The position numbers and the translations under genes are program-made. This document shows positions 34,223 through 46,174 of a stretch of 64,000 bases of DNA, one piece after another. Positions within the stretch are counted from its first letter, which is position 1. Each line of letters begins with the position of its first letter. Origin of the DNA: Rhypophila decipiens (taxonomy: Eukaryota; Ascomycota; Sordariomycetes; Sordariales; Naviculisporaceae). The DNA lies in assembly GCA_033297075.1 (NCBI GenBank), contig MU858207.1:1-64000 (forward strand), in the 5' to 3' direction. The notes under the pieces were generated by a model that saw nothing but the letters and a program-made list of their open reading frames with translations, did no database searches and was not told the DNA's origin.

Positions 34223-35469
34223 CTACCGACCACCCGCGGGCTTAACAGTCAAATCCGGCCGATCCTGCACCATCTTCTCGCCATCCCACAGCATACCACC
34301 AGCATAGTAATAGCCGGGGTCTATCGTCTGTTGTCTGTACATTTCTAACGACCCAAGCTGCATCCCAGGGGTTCCTTCAACAATGTCCTCTGGTATCTTT
34401 ATCCCCTTGGGGAAAGGTGTACTGCTACTCGCATTGCCGTTCTCAGTTGACCCGACCACCTCAATCTGTGCACAGCTGGGGTATAACTGCGCCTCGACAG
34501 TGATTGCATTTCCTGCGATGACGTACTGGCCACCGATGTATACGGCGTCCATTCGCATGAGATACTGGCCCGGTGGCGTTTGCGCTGGGATCTTGAACGA
34601 GAACTTTTTCCCAGATGGACGGCAAGATTAGTTCAAATGAAAGAAAGCATCGAGCGTCCGTCAACTCACACGCGGAGGCAAACCGCCTCGGTTATACATG
34701 ATCCAATGCGCCGGATCGTCCTCGCGAACCTCGACTCCAACAGTGAATATCTTGACCCAATCGCCGGAAGCGTCGTACTCCCGCACGTCTTTACCCTGGG
34801 GAACGGGTGACAGATGGACCATGAGTGGACCATGATGGTTAAAGGTCATGCCATACTAGTTTTCACAGCTGCGTCAGCTACTTGTTCGTCCTCCTCATGC
34901 TTGCTCCAACAATGGCAAAAAGACGATAAAGAACTCACATCCAAATCACATGTCCCATACCCGTCCGGGCAATTCTCAAACTGGTTGGTCTTCCAGTTCA
35001 TTGGCTCCCACCGCTGCATCGCGAATTCCAGTCTATCCTCGCCCGCCCGGACTTTGAGCACGTCGGTCTGCGCGGCCCACGCCATATTGTCACGCCCGCA
35101 GCGTGAGGATTCCGGGCGGTCGGTGCCTGCGTACGTCGGTGCATTCCAGCCGCGCCAGTAGTAGTTCGTATCGTTACGGGGGAGTTCGAGGTAGGGTCCT
35201 GTTTTGTTCCTGTGGATGTTTCAACACGGTTGGTATGTACGTAGGTATTGAACGGTAAGATGCGCCTACCGAATGTATTGCATTGTAGGAAGCCACTCGT
35301 CATTGACGGCTAGGCGGACAAAGGTATCTGCCAGGCAAGTTTCAGTAAGTCAGGTTAGATCCATAACTGGCGAACAGAGTATGAGCTTACAATGCCCATG
35401 ACTTGTATGGATCGTGGCCAAGAGACCTGCAATACCGTAAACAAGACGTCGCAAACCCATGGGGGCCAT
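34223..35469 (-). CDS. AA9 lytic polysaccharide monooxygenase, secreted
   Basis: Five exons fit perfectly in phase: 35469-35391, 35327-35270, 35209-34939, 34855-34670 and 34603-34223, giving 324 residues. The signal peptide ends SHG, so the mature protein begins with His26 (HYTFVRLAVNDEWLP). This N-terminal His is one half of the copper histidine brace. The second His is in FNHHGPLMVHLSP and the axial Tyr lies in IGGQYVIAG. The enzyme oxidatively cuts cellulose or related glucans outside the cell, complementing the xylanase at 9.8 kb. There is no CBM1; a tail of about 70 residues follows the core. A second ATG at 35460 would also leave a signal peptide. Confidence 0.9.
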
Positions 35470-35972
35470 GTCTCTTGTTCTGTGTCGACGTACACCGGAA
35501 ACCAAGAACCGTTCAGAAAATACAAGCTAGACAGACAAGTAATGTTTGTGAATTACTGGTCAGGATATTCTTGATGCAGGAGAATACACAACTAGGCGAC
35601 TTTGTGCTTTATACATCGCAGCCGCCCCCCTGATGTACTCTTTGAGGACGGCTGGTCTATATACAGTCGTGGGATTCCAAGAATCCTTCTAATCTTTCAC
35701 GGTCGTTATTGCTCCATGAAGCACCTCGCAAACCGCCCACTCGAGATGCTACCCGCAGAATGCTACAATGCCCTAGCTTCTCCGCAGCTTACTTCCAATG
35801 AGATAGAAAGGTGGATGGTATGGAAGGATTTAGCCTGACCAGACACGGGAAAGATCTAAATGTGTGGACACGCGGAACGGAGTATCCAAATACCAAATCG
35901 CCGTGGCAGAAAAGTCCAAGGTTAATTCACTAACGTTACATGTAAGGACATTTCGTACCTTGCAGTAGTGGT
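35470..35972. other. Intergenic, no gene seen
   Basis: Upstream region of the AA9 gene and 3' flank of the HET gene. Confidence 0.5.
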
Positions 35973-38269
35973 TTACTCAATCTCTACAATCTCCAACCGG
36001 CCGCCTTCCTCCTCTCGCCACCACGTGGTTCTCCTCACAGCACCTATGCCAATCCTTCTGTATCTCTTCTTTCGTCCCGCATCCTCAACCTCCTTATTAG
36101 GCGGTCCTACTTGCTCCAAAATCAAAAAGTAATACAACCTTTCTTCACTCCGGTGCTGTGTATTGTCTTCATCCTCCACCCAAAAGAAATACTCGACTTT
36201 GACATTCGACGCGATCAACGCGACAGTCACTTCGCTTTCAATCGTGATTAGCGGGTCACGACGGCCGTCAAAGGCAACCCAGTTCGGACGAATCATCTTC
36301 CCTGGGAGACTGACCATATCGTAGAGGTTTGATAGTGGTATTTTGGGGAATGACGGGCAACTTGTTTGAGGTTGGGCTTTTAGGCGGACTGTTAGGCCTG
36401 GGAGGGTACGGATTAGGAGGGGGAGGGTTAATATCTTGGATGGGGTCTGCATTTGTTGGCTTGAAAGCTGAGGAGCTGGAGCAGTGGGAGGAAGAAACTT
36501 GGCCGCTAGCTGGTCAAGTTGTTCATATGGGTTTGGTATTTGGTCATCAAAGTGGCTGTCTTCAGGGCGCGTAGTGCCGATGGCCGAGACACAGGATGCG
36601 AGATGGTAGGGATATCGTACCGGACTGTTCCACAGGCCCCATGACCAACTGGGAGCCTGAGGCACCCGGCCGTCATGGCTCGCTTCGACCTTGTGGGGGA
36701 CGTGAGGACAAGTCTCAGCCCACAGTAACCCTTGATGCAAGGAGCCTGTCCACAGACCGTAGATATACTCCCCCGTGGTGTTTCGATCTGGGTTTAGGTC
36801 GTGGTAGTACCTCGCCAGCCCAGCCACTGCAGGAAGTCGATCACTGTCGTATGTCAGTTCGCAGCGTGTGTATCGCTCCACAAGACGATACCACTGGGTG
36901 GACTTCTCAATGACTTCCTCAAGATTTGGTTTCGTGTCTTGGAGCAGTGGATGGTTGGCACATTGAAAGGGCAGGAATTTTCGTAACGGGTCGTAGATGC
37001 CTTTGGTGGAATCAGTAAACATGCCGCTAGCATCCTCAAAGAACACGTCGACCTGGCCGCTCTTAGAGTCAAAGCTGGGAACAAAGTGGATGATCCGCTT
37101 GGACAGAATTCGCTCTTGAAAGACCCAGCCGCGGGAGTTCAAAGCACTGTAATTGCTAGGAAGTTTTGTATTTTCCAGGCCACGGCCTGTTGTGGACGAT
37201 GGTGAGGCCATCCGCCACAGTGATCTCATGCTGGACCCGAGCGAGGTAGTGGGAGATGAGTACGAAATGAGACCGTTGGTCGTATGAGCCGCAAGTGTGC
37301 AGCATGAGTTGCGATAGACGGTGCACATGTTGGCTGACTGGTCAAGCCAGTCTTGCGGGTCGTCCTGGATGATACACAGCGCGTCAATCCACAGGTATCG
37401 GTATCCGAGGTCGATGGCTACCATGGCGGCATCACGAAATGTTTGTGGAAGATCTTGTAGCCCTATTCCGTCTTGGAACTGGCTGATGGTTCCTGTAAGA
37501 AGTCTGAACCTCTGATCTTGACTCCACCTATGGCTGAGGGTTAGGTACCGTCCTCTTGTTCCTGGTTCGGGAACGGTGAGTCGAATGATAGGGGACCAGT
37601 GTTCGTCCGGTGGTCTGGCGACTTGTTTGACAAGACCATCTGGCATAAGGTCAAGTATCCTCGCTGGCAGTTCTGTTTCCTCAACAGGTGCTATTTGGGC
37701 GTCTGGGAGCTGACTGTAGATGGCCCCTGGGTGTTTGGCGAGGCTGTTTTGAAGCCACCGGTTGAGCAGGAGAGTCTGGTCCCGGTACCCTGTGTGATCA
37801 TGTCAGAGGCATCACAACGGTAATATCAGGTCGGTCACTTACATTTCCTCCCGTAGCAAGGCTTCGACCGTTGAATCTTGACGACCGTAGAAGAGCCAGC
37901 GTCGGCAGCTTCAGAGACAGCAGTCCATATATCGTGCGTGGCTGGATGGTCAAACGGTGATATCAGAGTCAGAGACCATATGGTCGCCTCCAGGCTGTGT
38001 GTCAACTTGATATCCTCATCATCGCTATCTTCCAACTTCAGTTCGCGAAAAAGATCCGAGGTCGGAAGGAGGTGTCCGTATTCGGCCACTCGGGACAGGT
38101 TGTGGAGATTCCATTCCAGCCGAGAAGCAAAGTGGAAGCGAACGATCGAGAAGAGAATTCGGCACGTGGTGCATCGAGGCGAGTTGGTACGAAGTGAGAC
38201 ACAATTCCATTCGTGGGGGCACCTGGCCAGGCCTTCAACCTTTATTGTGTATTTGGTTGGTATTTTCAT
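35973..38269 (-). CDS. HET (heterokaryon incompatibility) domain protein
   Basis: Two exons, 38269-37843 and 37789-35973, joined in phase 1, give 747 residues. The N-terminal exon carries histidine and cysteine pairs (CPHEWNC, CTTCRILF). The HET core is complete: RYLTLSHRWSQDQ, DAAMVAIDLGYRYLWIDALCIIQDDPQDW and SCCTLAAH. Below it is GRGLENTKLPSNYSALNSRGW, with the usual WVFQERILSKR of HET proteins. HET domains trigger cell death after non-self recognition and are related to TIR-type enzymes. No NACHT or WD part is attached, so the signal would come from another protein. The gene looks intact. It may be one of the large orphan HET family rather than a true het locus. Confidence 0.92.
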
Positions 38270-39153
38270 AGTGGTTGAGGGACGGACCTGAAGGCATTAT
38301 GGAAGACGGCGTACAGAGCTGAATGACGAAAGGAGGAGGAAAGAAGGAAGGAAAGAAAGGGACGAAGGAGGAAGGAATATGGAACGCTCGAGGATACAGA
38401 CCCCGGACCCACGAGTGGCAAGGGTGGACAAATCGGGGATCGGGCAGGCTGTCATGCAGCTGAAACGCAAAAACCACATGGCAAGACCCTTGTCAATACC
38501 CCTGAAGCCACGTGGGAGGCCGCTCCCTTGGCGGGCCAAGCCAGCTCGGAGCAAAGTCCATCCAAAACAAGATCATGGCGAATTTCAGCTGAGCATTGGT
38601 AAAGAAGTACCTGGAGGGCATGAGTCCCAACAAATCCGTGCCTCATTCAAGCATGATGGATTCCCAACATCCCCCATGTCGTTCATTGCCATTCGACACT
38701 TTCTGTCATCTCGGCCGTTCCGGGGCCTGTTCGTCCTGCCACTGATGTCTGTCTTTCCTTAAAAGACACAGTCACTTGACAGTGCAGTCACTCATTCTTT
38801 CTACTCAGACCAAGCAATGCACACTGGTGACTTTGATGGGGTGATTTGTTTCCTCCGATTCGCATGCAATTAGGTTTTCGCTGACCTCCAAAATCGCCAA
38901 TTCGCCAATTCTATTCAAGTGCCGAGGTATATGCAACTAGACTAACCCTAACCCTAGCCCGATCCAACAGTTCGTCTCTCTGGTAGACCAGATAACGTGT
39001 ATTGCTCATCTCTCCATCGCCACGCTCCCAAAGACAAATGACTGGAAAAAGAAAACATAATTCGCCCCCTGCGATGAAGACACCTTTCATACTATTCACG
39101 GTCTGTATTGCTCAGGCGCCAACTGCCACGTCATGATAGATGGTCTCTTGACT
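38270..39153. other. Intergenic with a purine-rich tract and a telomere-like motif
   Basis: A purine-rich stretch lies at about 38325-38375, next to the HET gene start. A short telomere-like repeat is listed separately. No gene seen. Confidence 0.5.
38942..38957 (-). repeat. Short interstitial telomere-like repeat
   Basis: CTAACCCTAACCCTAG on the plus strand is 2.5 copies of the fungal telomere repeat TTAGGG read on the minus strand. It may be chance, a telobox-type regulatory element, or a repair scar. Confidence 0.5.
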
Positions 39154-41032
39154 CTAGTAAGCTCTGGGAACGACCTTCAGATGAACCCTCTCCTTGGGCC
39201 GCTTTGTGCCCAAGAAATTGCCATGGTCGACAGACGGCAACGGCCCCGTCCATTTGTCGCCCATCTTGTCGCACAGATGGTAGTCATATTGCGCGATGAA
39301 CATGACCGTGGTAAGGGTAACTTCGAGCTGGGCGAACTGAAGAATTAATCAGCCAAGATATCTTTGGTATTTCAATGACGATGAAAAGTTTGGATTGCTA
39401 GACTTACTCTCTGACCAGCTGTAGGAACACAAGAATGGGATGTTAGCAGATGCTACTTCTTTATTGATAGGTAAGTAAGTGGTGGTGACTCACGGCACGG
39501 GTGAAGCCCAACCCCCCAGCCAAGATATCCATAAGTCGTCTTTTTGTGTTCTTCGCGGCCAGGCAAATACCTGGATGGATCCCATTTGTTAGGGTTGGAG
39601 TAGATGGCCTCGTCGAAATGGACATCGTCCATGTCGTATACCTGACATATCTTTCATTAGTCACCACAATTCAGACTCAAACTTCCAGCCACATATGAAG
39701 AGAGAGAGAGGCAGGAAAACGTACAGCATAAACATTAGGCGGGATAACCTCACCTGACCCATGGCCAGGTTGAATGACCACATTCTGAGAGCTGATATTC
39801 TCACGAAATGACACGCCGGCCATGTTGAGACGGATCGACTCACGGAGGGCAAGGTCGATGGATGGGAATTCTTTCTCCCAGGCGTCCATGGGGAGCTGGC
39901 GCAGGATATCAATCACTGGCACGGGCGTCTTGTCGCTGTTTTTCTCTCTCTGCCTGGCGATGACGGCGTCAACCTCGTTCCTGACCCGATCGTACCACTC
40001 CCGGTTGTCGGCGAGATGGCAGAGGACCCAGGCCGCTTGGTTGCCCGTGTTTGTGACCGCCGCGAAGATTCCGGCGACGATGAACTTTTCAAAATCAGCA
40101 GCCATCTAGTACCAAGGGAGGAATCTGGATCGGACGTCCTTACACAAGACACAAGGGTATTGTCATAGCCCTGGTCCATCAACACCTGCATTGTGTCGGT
40201 CTGCCGCTTACCCGTGTTGCGTCTGTCCTCGATAGCCTTGTTCAAAATCCAGTAGAGCTTCAGACCGGCGATATACTTCTTTAGTTTGGGAATCGTGGGC
40301 AGCCCGGTGAACATGATTTGCAGTCCCGAGGTCCAATCAATGGCGCGGACGATCTCCATGGTGTATTTCAGGAGGTACGGGTCTTCGGCTATCTCGTTGC
40401 AGCCGAGGGAGCGGTGGGAGAGCTGGTAGATGAGCAGGAAAATATGCTCAAACGGGTCAATGGGCATGTTGGGGTCTATCGAGGAGAGGGATTTGTGCGC
40501 GTCGTTGACGAAATTGTCGAGGTTGGATGAGAGATAGTCTCTTTGGACGAATTTCCTGAAGGTCTGGAGGAAGGAATCGGCCAGATCTCTGCCAAAGAAT
40601 TCTATCTCTGGAGCGGCTGCGTATAGTTTGTAGAATCTAACCCAGGTGGCCAGGAGTCCCGGTCTCATGTCAGTATTGTCACAAAGAGTCTGAGATGAGC
40701 GGTTTCGTTACGTACGCTGGCAACAAATCCAAGGGCCTCGACGAGTAGAAACTCTCTCTGGCCGCATGTCCAGAGAGAGCGATGATGTTGAAGGGTCCAT
40801 AGGTGAAGCTGAATTGGCCGGTACCAGACTTCTGCTTCTCCTTGCCGATGAACTGCTGGCGTGAGCGGTAAAAGTCGATAGAACCAAAGACTGGCCACCC
40901 ATGGGCGAGCTTGGGAGCCCCTTTCGGAAGGGGCAGTCTCCGCAAGAGACTGGCGAGATAGACGAAGAGGACAGGGGCGGAAAGAGTGATAAGACTAGAG
41001 AGCCATCCTGAGAAGAGAAAGACCAGTGCCAT
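39154..41032 (-). CDS. Cytochrome P450 monooxygenase, intact, with an 11-nt microexon
   Basis: Six exons fit in phase: 41032-40716, 40636-40144, 40105-39725, 39641-39494, 39418-39408 and 39336-39154, giving 510 residues. An N-terminal membrane anchor and LPLPKGAPKLAHGWPVFGS hinge begin the protein. The I-helix reads AGIFAAVTNTGNQAAW, followed by LRESIRLNMAG (the ExxR helix), WDPSRYLPG and the heme loop. The heme loop GWGVGLHPC-PGQR-FAQLE is split, with PGQR supplied mainly by the 11-nt exon at 39408-39418. The protein would oxidise a small lipophilic substrate at the ER membrane; the substrate is unknown. The I-helix is unusual (AAVTNTG rather than the common AGxDT). There is no biosynthetic backbone gene nearby. 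Confidence 0.88.
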
Positions 41033-42325
41033 TGTAAGAGTAGAGGCCGTTGTCTGCGGACTTTAGGTACAATGTCAAGGAGTGGATTCCGGACAATTCT
41101 GTCTCTCATTAACCCTGTTGCATGCCCTTAGAAAATCCTGTACGATCCCGTTCTTTATGTAGTAAATACCGGGCGCATTCCCACGCCGTCCATGCTTGAT
41201 ACTATCCTCCGGTCCGTCCCGTCCCGTTCTCGGAAAGCTCGGAAAGCGCGTATCCAGCGCGTATTCCACGCAAATGGTCACATGTGATCACGTCTTGCAA
41301 CTATTGGGTTGTAAACCACCACATCCTACTTGGCAAGTTCCGTGCAGTAAACTTGGAACCGTGATTGCATCGATCGTCATCACCTGGCTTGAACATGGCC
41401 ATGTAATTGGGGCTTCTAGATTCGGAGTAATCTACGGCAGTTCCATTAGTCCGGTTGGATGTGACGATAGCCTGCCGTCCTCCTCTCTTTGCATACTGAT
41501 ACCAAATCAGCGCTGTTATCATTACAGTCGTATTCCTCTATCTGAGGCGGTCAACTCGGACTTTCAGAAACGTTACTTCGGACGGGATGCCTAAAATCAC
41601 TTTGACGGCCAGTATCTTTCCAGCGCCGTTGCCAAACATCGATGTTTATATACCAAGTGACCAAGTATGGGTATTGCGCTCCATGTTGACAGTTATAGTC
41701 CGAGTCAACTAGCTCCTGTACAAGCTCCGGCAAGTTTTTGGTCTACTGGAAATACCTTCTACTGCCACTTACTTGAACAAGAAGGTGAAACTGACTTGGC
41801 CTGTGGGCCGAGGAGTCGTTTATCTCTCTCGGATCAAAATTCCAGTAGTACCGGTGGTGACACTCATTCCTGGCACGACCCGCTATGTCCCCATTTCGAG
41901 ACCTATATGAGCTTGACTGACTATTGGACTCTGGAACAAACCGAGGGGTATCCTGCTACCACGTTCGGGTGAGGAATGTCACGGTGGGTTGAACAGCGGT
42001 GGTGTGAGAGCTATCTAAACTCTAAAGTGGTTGGTAATACAAGACACGTCATCTCGTGGCATCACGATGGCCGTCATTGGCATGGTGTTCTATCAGCTTT
42101 TGCCAGGTGCACGACATAAACAGGATCAGTTTATTTTCTCATGACGTACGTAGCATGGGATTCTTCCAGTTGCAGCTGGGCCACCATTTATCGATATCTT
42201 CGCGACCTTCGTCGTTTTGACACGTGCGGCGTGCCGAGATATTAACTGTGAGCCATGAGGGATGGTGTACAGCGTCCTATCTAACATCATTTCTTGACTC
42301 AGCCACATCTTCCTCTCCATCACCA
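41033..42325. other. Intergenic, no gene seen
   Basis: About 1.3 kb; ORFs present are short, overlap on both strands and show no domain. Confidence 0.5.
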
Positions 42326-43502
42326 CTAGGTCTTGGTGACTCCGCTATCGGCTTTCACGGGCTCCGAGCCGTCATTCTCAAACACCGGCATTGTAAGCAG
42401 CTCCCAAACCGACGCTCCAAAAGCCCACAAATTGTCAAATACCAGACGCCCACAAAGAAATGCTACCGATCGTCGGAGTATATATGGCGTAGCCACCACC
42501 ACCCACAAAACGATGCCAATGAACGCCCCGACCATAGCGGACAGCCAGGAATGCGAGACTTTGATCTTCACCTCAGGATCAATCTCTTCTCGGGCCAGGT
42601 TATTCTGCTTCTGAATCGTCGAGACTTCCCAATCGCCATTCTTGCGCTGTTTGGCAACGGGAAAGGTGATCCTTGGCTGGATCAAAAACATGCTGCACGT
42701 CATGATTGATGTCATCAGGGTGGCCCACGTTGCTACCAACAGCATCGGCTCGGTTTCGAACAACGCTTTGAGCTGGTTGTAGTTCTGGATGAGGATGATG
42801 ATGGACATCGGGACGGATAGCCCGACCGCCGAGATGTAGAGTGCCGTGTAGGCTTGAAGACTCCGGGCATCGCATCCACGGAAGCGCAGCCATTGCATAT
42901 AGATCAGGATCGGAGGAAGGCTGATGGTGTAGATTACCATGCCTAGGACCAGGCTGATGGTGAGTTGCAATGATGGGGGGAGCGGACTTGACTCTGACGG
43001 TGTCACTGGGCAGACTCGTTCGAGAGAGAAACGCACAAAGAGCTGGCAGTTGTTGATGTATATGTTGTACCACATTAGGCGGGTCTTTTCTGTAAAGTAG
43101 GGCTGGCCTTGAGATCAGTTGGTATTATGCACAGGTCGTTCCGAAACTGAACAGGTACATACTTGCTGCGACAATTTCATCGTCTGATAACGTGGTCGAC
43201 CCTATCGGGACTGTGGTGATAATGTCCCGTTGCTTCTCTTCAGACCATGTAGAAGTTCGAAGGCATGGTTTGGCCACCCCGCCAGGCCGATAGAGCTCGA
43301 AGTACGTCTCGTCTACTCGTATGGCCCAGTGCATCGCCCATGTCAGAGGTGAACCAAAGACCCACGATGCAAACCTCAAGGCCGCCCTGCGTAAGCGGCC
43401 GATGTCTTTGACAGGAATGGTGACGACTTCGACTCTACGCTTCATGTGCATCTCTTTCTTCATCGGTCCATCGTTAGAGTCGGATTGATCATTCATTTTC
43501 AA
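42326..43502 (-). CDS. Multi-pass membrane protein of unknown function (left half of divergent pair)
   Basis: Two exons, 43502-43163 and 43107-42326, joined in phase 1 (donor GTATGT, acceptor CTCAAG), give 373 residues. The N-terminal 110 residues are hydrophilic with FASWVFGSPLTWAMHWAIRVDETYFEL. About five TM segments follow: near LTISLVLGMVIYTISLPPIL, ALYISAVGLSVPMSIIILI, LLVATWATLMTSIMTCSMFL, AMVGAFIGIVLWVVVATPYI and, weakly, near the end. A charged loop (RKNGDWEVSTIQKQNNLAREE) lies between TM4 and TM5. I do not recognise the family. It is divergent from another small membrane protein gene 284 bp away, so they may share a promoter. Confidence 0.7.
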
Positions 43503-43785
43503 AGATTTTTATCTCCGGCAGTGACCTTTGTCGGTATCAGTATGTGCATATCGTCGTGCCAGATGGGTGACTGTTACAGGACTGAACTGGACGCACAGAT
43601 AGAGGATTTCAGCTGGTCCAAAATATGTCGCTAACCACGTGATTGGCCTTTATTGGTGAAATGATGCTCCATGGATGCCTGGGGCTGAGGGGGCAGGTTG
43701 ACGCTTGTACAGTACAATACATGTAGCTTGGCACAGCAAACATCAGCTGAGGGAAGTCATTCATGATTCATCATCGTTCAACACC

Positions 43786-44566
43786 ATGGCAAATATACTG
43801 CAATCGATTCCGCTTGGCTCTGTCAAACGCTTTTTCCAAATCATTTTCGCGCCGTGGCCATCAACTTATGAACCCATCAAATCGCTTTTGAACGCCCCGA
43901 CCGCCGCAGAGAAAGACCTGCTGACAGCTACGTGGAGAGACCGAAAGCTTGCTGAGCTTTCCTTTGTCGGGATAACTGTAAGGCCCGGTGTTCAGCAACG
44001 TTTTGTTTTGTTTTCTTATCTAATACAACCTATCAGTGCGGTCTCGTCGCCGGCGTCATCAGCGCTGCTTTCTCTTGGCAACCCGTGGACGACATACCTT
44101 GGTCGACAGCGGGTCTCTGGTACGGGGCATTGCTCATGAATCTGACATCAATCTGCCTTGCTACGCAACAAGGAGTCTCGCTCAACCGTCTGAGCGGGTA
44201 CAGCGACAGTTTGTCCAAGATCCGAAACCTGCTGGGCTCTGCTGGTTTCCATCGGCAACATCGTGTCACTGTCACACCTCATTGGGATCAGCTCTACGTC
44301 TGGCAGACGCCGATAATGCTCTTGAACGTCAGCATCATCTTGTTTATCACTGGTGTTGTCATTCTAATCTTTGAGACCCTAGGGAGCGTCGAGTGGTCGG
44401 ATCGGCATCTCAAGGTGAGCCTGGCAACGAAGATGCCTTTGAGTCCGCCCTTGCTAATGGTGAGATTTGCTAGATCATCGTTTTGTTTAGCGTTGCTGGA
44501 GCATTTTCGGGCTTCAATTATCTGGCATGTTCTTTTATGTTATATCGACGTACGGTATCGGCATGA
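43786..44566 (+). CDS. Small multi-pass membrane protein (right half of divergent pair)
   Basis: Three exons fit in phase 0: 43786-43977, 44037-44414 and 44474-44566, giving 220 residues. The ATG at 43786 has the context ACCATGG. A hydrophilic start leads to TWRDRKLAELSFVGITCGLVAGVIS, a pattern common to an unnamed fungal membrane protein type. Further TM helices are at GLWYGALLMNLTSICLATQQ, MLLNVSIILFITGVVILIF and IIVLFSVAGAFSGFNYLAC. The longer frame that reads through the last donor into 44894 has no such features and is not used. Function unknown. Confidence 0.7.
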
Positions 44567-44989
44567 TTTGTTGACACAACAGCCGCCAAGGGAAGAGAGC
44601 CAGGTCAAGACCATGAGCAGTTCTTGGGACCATCACATCGTCAAGCAAAGAACCTCCCGGTGGAGAAAGTGTGAAGAGATCCGGGGAAGCATTCTCGGTG
44701 AATCTCGTCCATGTAAAGTTGGCACTTCGATAACTTTCTACATGTATTTGGAAATGCGGGAACAACAGACAATCTTAGAACAAGGCGTTTGTAAATCTGC
44801 ATTCATTCTAAGCTGCTGTTTACAAGACTCCTCAAAACTCTCGAGCCAGAGCTTGATCGGTGGGTTGAAAATACTAAATGACCTCGAAGATTGAACGACA
44901 TTTCACATTTCCATGCACCCGTAACTCGGCATCTGTTTTCCCCTTTACATTGAACTAGCCACAAAGGTCAATTCCATCACCCACTTTCC
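44567..44989. other. Intergenic between convergent genes
   Basis: 3' flanks only; the long frame crossing it looks like read-through of an intron. Confidence 0.5.
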
Positions 44990-46174
44990 TTAATTTCCCC
45001 CTTTCTTCTCCAGCTTCTTGATCTCTTCCTTCACCTTCTTGATTTGCTCATCGACCTGCTTCTTCTCTGCCGTCAGAGCGTCCCTTCTCTCCTGTTTCTT
45101 CTGCTTATCCTTGATGAATGCTGCCTTGACTCGCTCCTTCAAAATATCCGCTTGCTTGCTTACCAGCCGACTATATCCTTTCTTCAGCTCGGCCAGCTTC
45201 GGGTCCTTCGGGCCTCCAAAGTCACCCAAGGCCCGCTTGTCCATGTTCCGCTTTTGTTTACCCTCTTCCTTTTCCAGCTCCTCGATTTCTGCCTTGACCT
45301 TTTTCATTTCATCCTCGACCCGCTCCAGCTCTGCGTTCACGGCAGCTAGTTTCGCCTCTTTCTTCTCCTTGTCCCTGATGAATTCATACTTGAGCTTCTT
45401 CTTCAAGAGTTTGCCTTGCTTTTTGACCAGTTGCCAATATTCTTTGTTCAGCTCCTGAATCGTGGGCTCATCCCCGCCAGCAACGTCAGCCACAGCCCGC
45501 TTCGCGATGCACTGAGGTGGGCCCCCCCCAGGGCCGCCAAATGAGATCCGCGACATCTTCATCCACCTGCTTCATCTCCCCTTCAATCGCCTTTAGCTTT
45601 GACTCCCTCTCCTCCTTATCCTCGATGGATTTGGCGTCCATTTCTTCCATCCTGAGATCACCTTTCTTCTTCTTCAGCCGCTCAAGCTCCTCCCTGAACT
45701 TTTCACGGTGCTCTCTGATCTTTTGCAGTAGTGGGCTGCCAGTGGGCCCACCACACTGAGGTGCCCTCTTGTCATTTCTCTGCCCAGACTGCCATAGTTT
45801 CCCACCCCCCAGCCCTGACCTCTCGTCCAACCGGGCCAGGTCATCCTCTGTCACCTCGTCCTTCGAGCTCCAATGTCCCACAGCGTACTCGGCCCATTCA
45901 GGGAAGAGGGATTCAAGCTCCTGCAGATCTACGTACAGATCATTGAGTTGGTCCGGGAGGTTCTGGTCAGTTGAGTCGAGGCGCCAATATGCGTCGGAGT
46001 CTTGGTTCCATGATGAAGTGGAGGTAAGTTCTGTTGAGACTGGGACTGGAGATTCATGGATAATGGGGTTGTTGATTCGGTCATGACTGACTTGTTGTGG
46101 GCTGGGAGAGCGTGTGTTGTGTGTTGGAGGGCGAAGAGGGCCGCACAGGTGGCCAAGGCCATTAGGGGGACCAT
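44990..46174 (-). CDS. Secreted coiled-coil repeat protein with dibasic (Kex2-like) sites
   Basis: The ATG at 46174 opens a signal peptide (MVPLMALATCAALFALQ, cut near THA). A short linker leads, after a frame change near 46020-46060, to a Trp/Asp-rich segment. After it come three charged coiled-coil units of about 80 residues, each preceded by KR: KR-APQCGGPTG, KR-AVADVAGGD and KR-ALGDFGGPKD. Each unit has Gly/Pro, then long Lys/Glu heptads (EREVEDEMKKVKAEIEELE-like) and ends before the next KR. Units 1 and 2 lie in different frames. A 55-nt intron (45566-45512, GTGGAT to CTCAG) joins them in phase 0. A C8 tract sits in this intron. The protein may be cut by Kex2 in the Golgi into three helical peptides. 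Function unknown. Confidence 0.5.

Noticed and set aside
29357..43502. Secondary-metabolite gene cluster (P450, MFS and other genes)
   Set aside because: No PKS, NRPS, terpene synthase, DMATS or RiPP-modifying backbone gene is present, and the genes are interspersed with unrelated ones.
44085..44894. Longer reading of the small membrane protein through to 44894
   Set aside because: It reads through a good donor (GTGAGC at 44415) into sequence without TM character; the spliced form ends cleanly at 44566.
45018..45458. 146-residue hydrophobic ORF antisense to the coiled-coil gene
   Set aside because: Shadow of the Lys/Glu-rich coiled coil read on the other strand, which gives Ser/Phe/Leu-rich nonsense.
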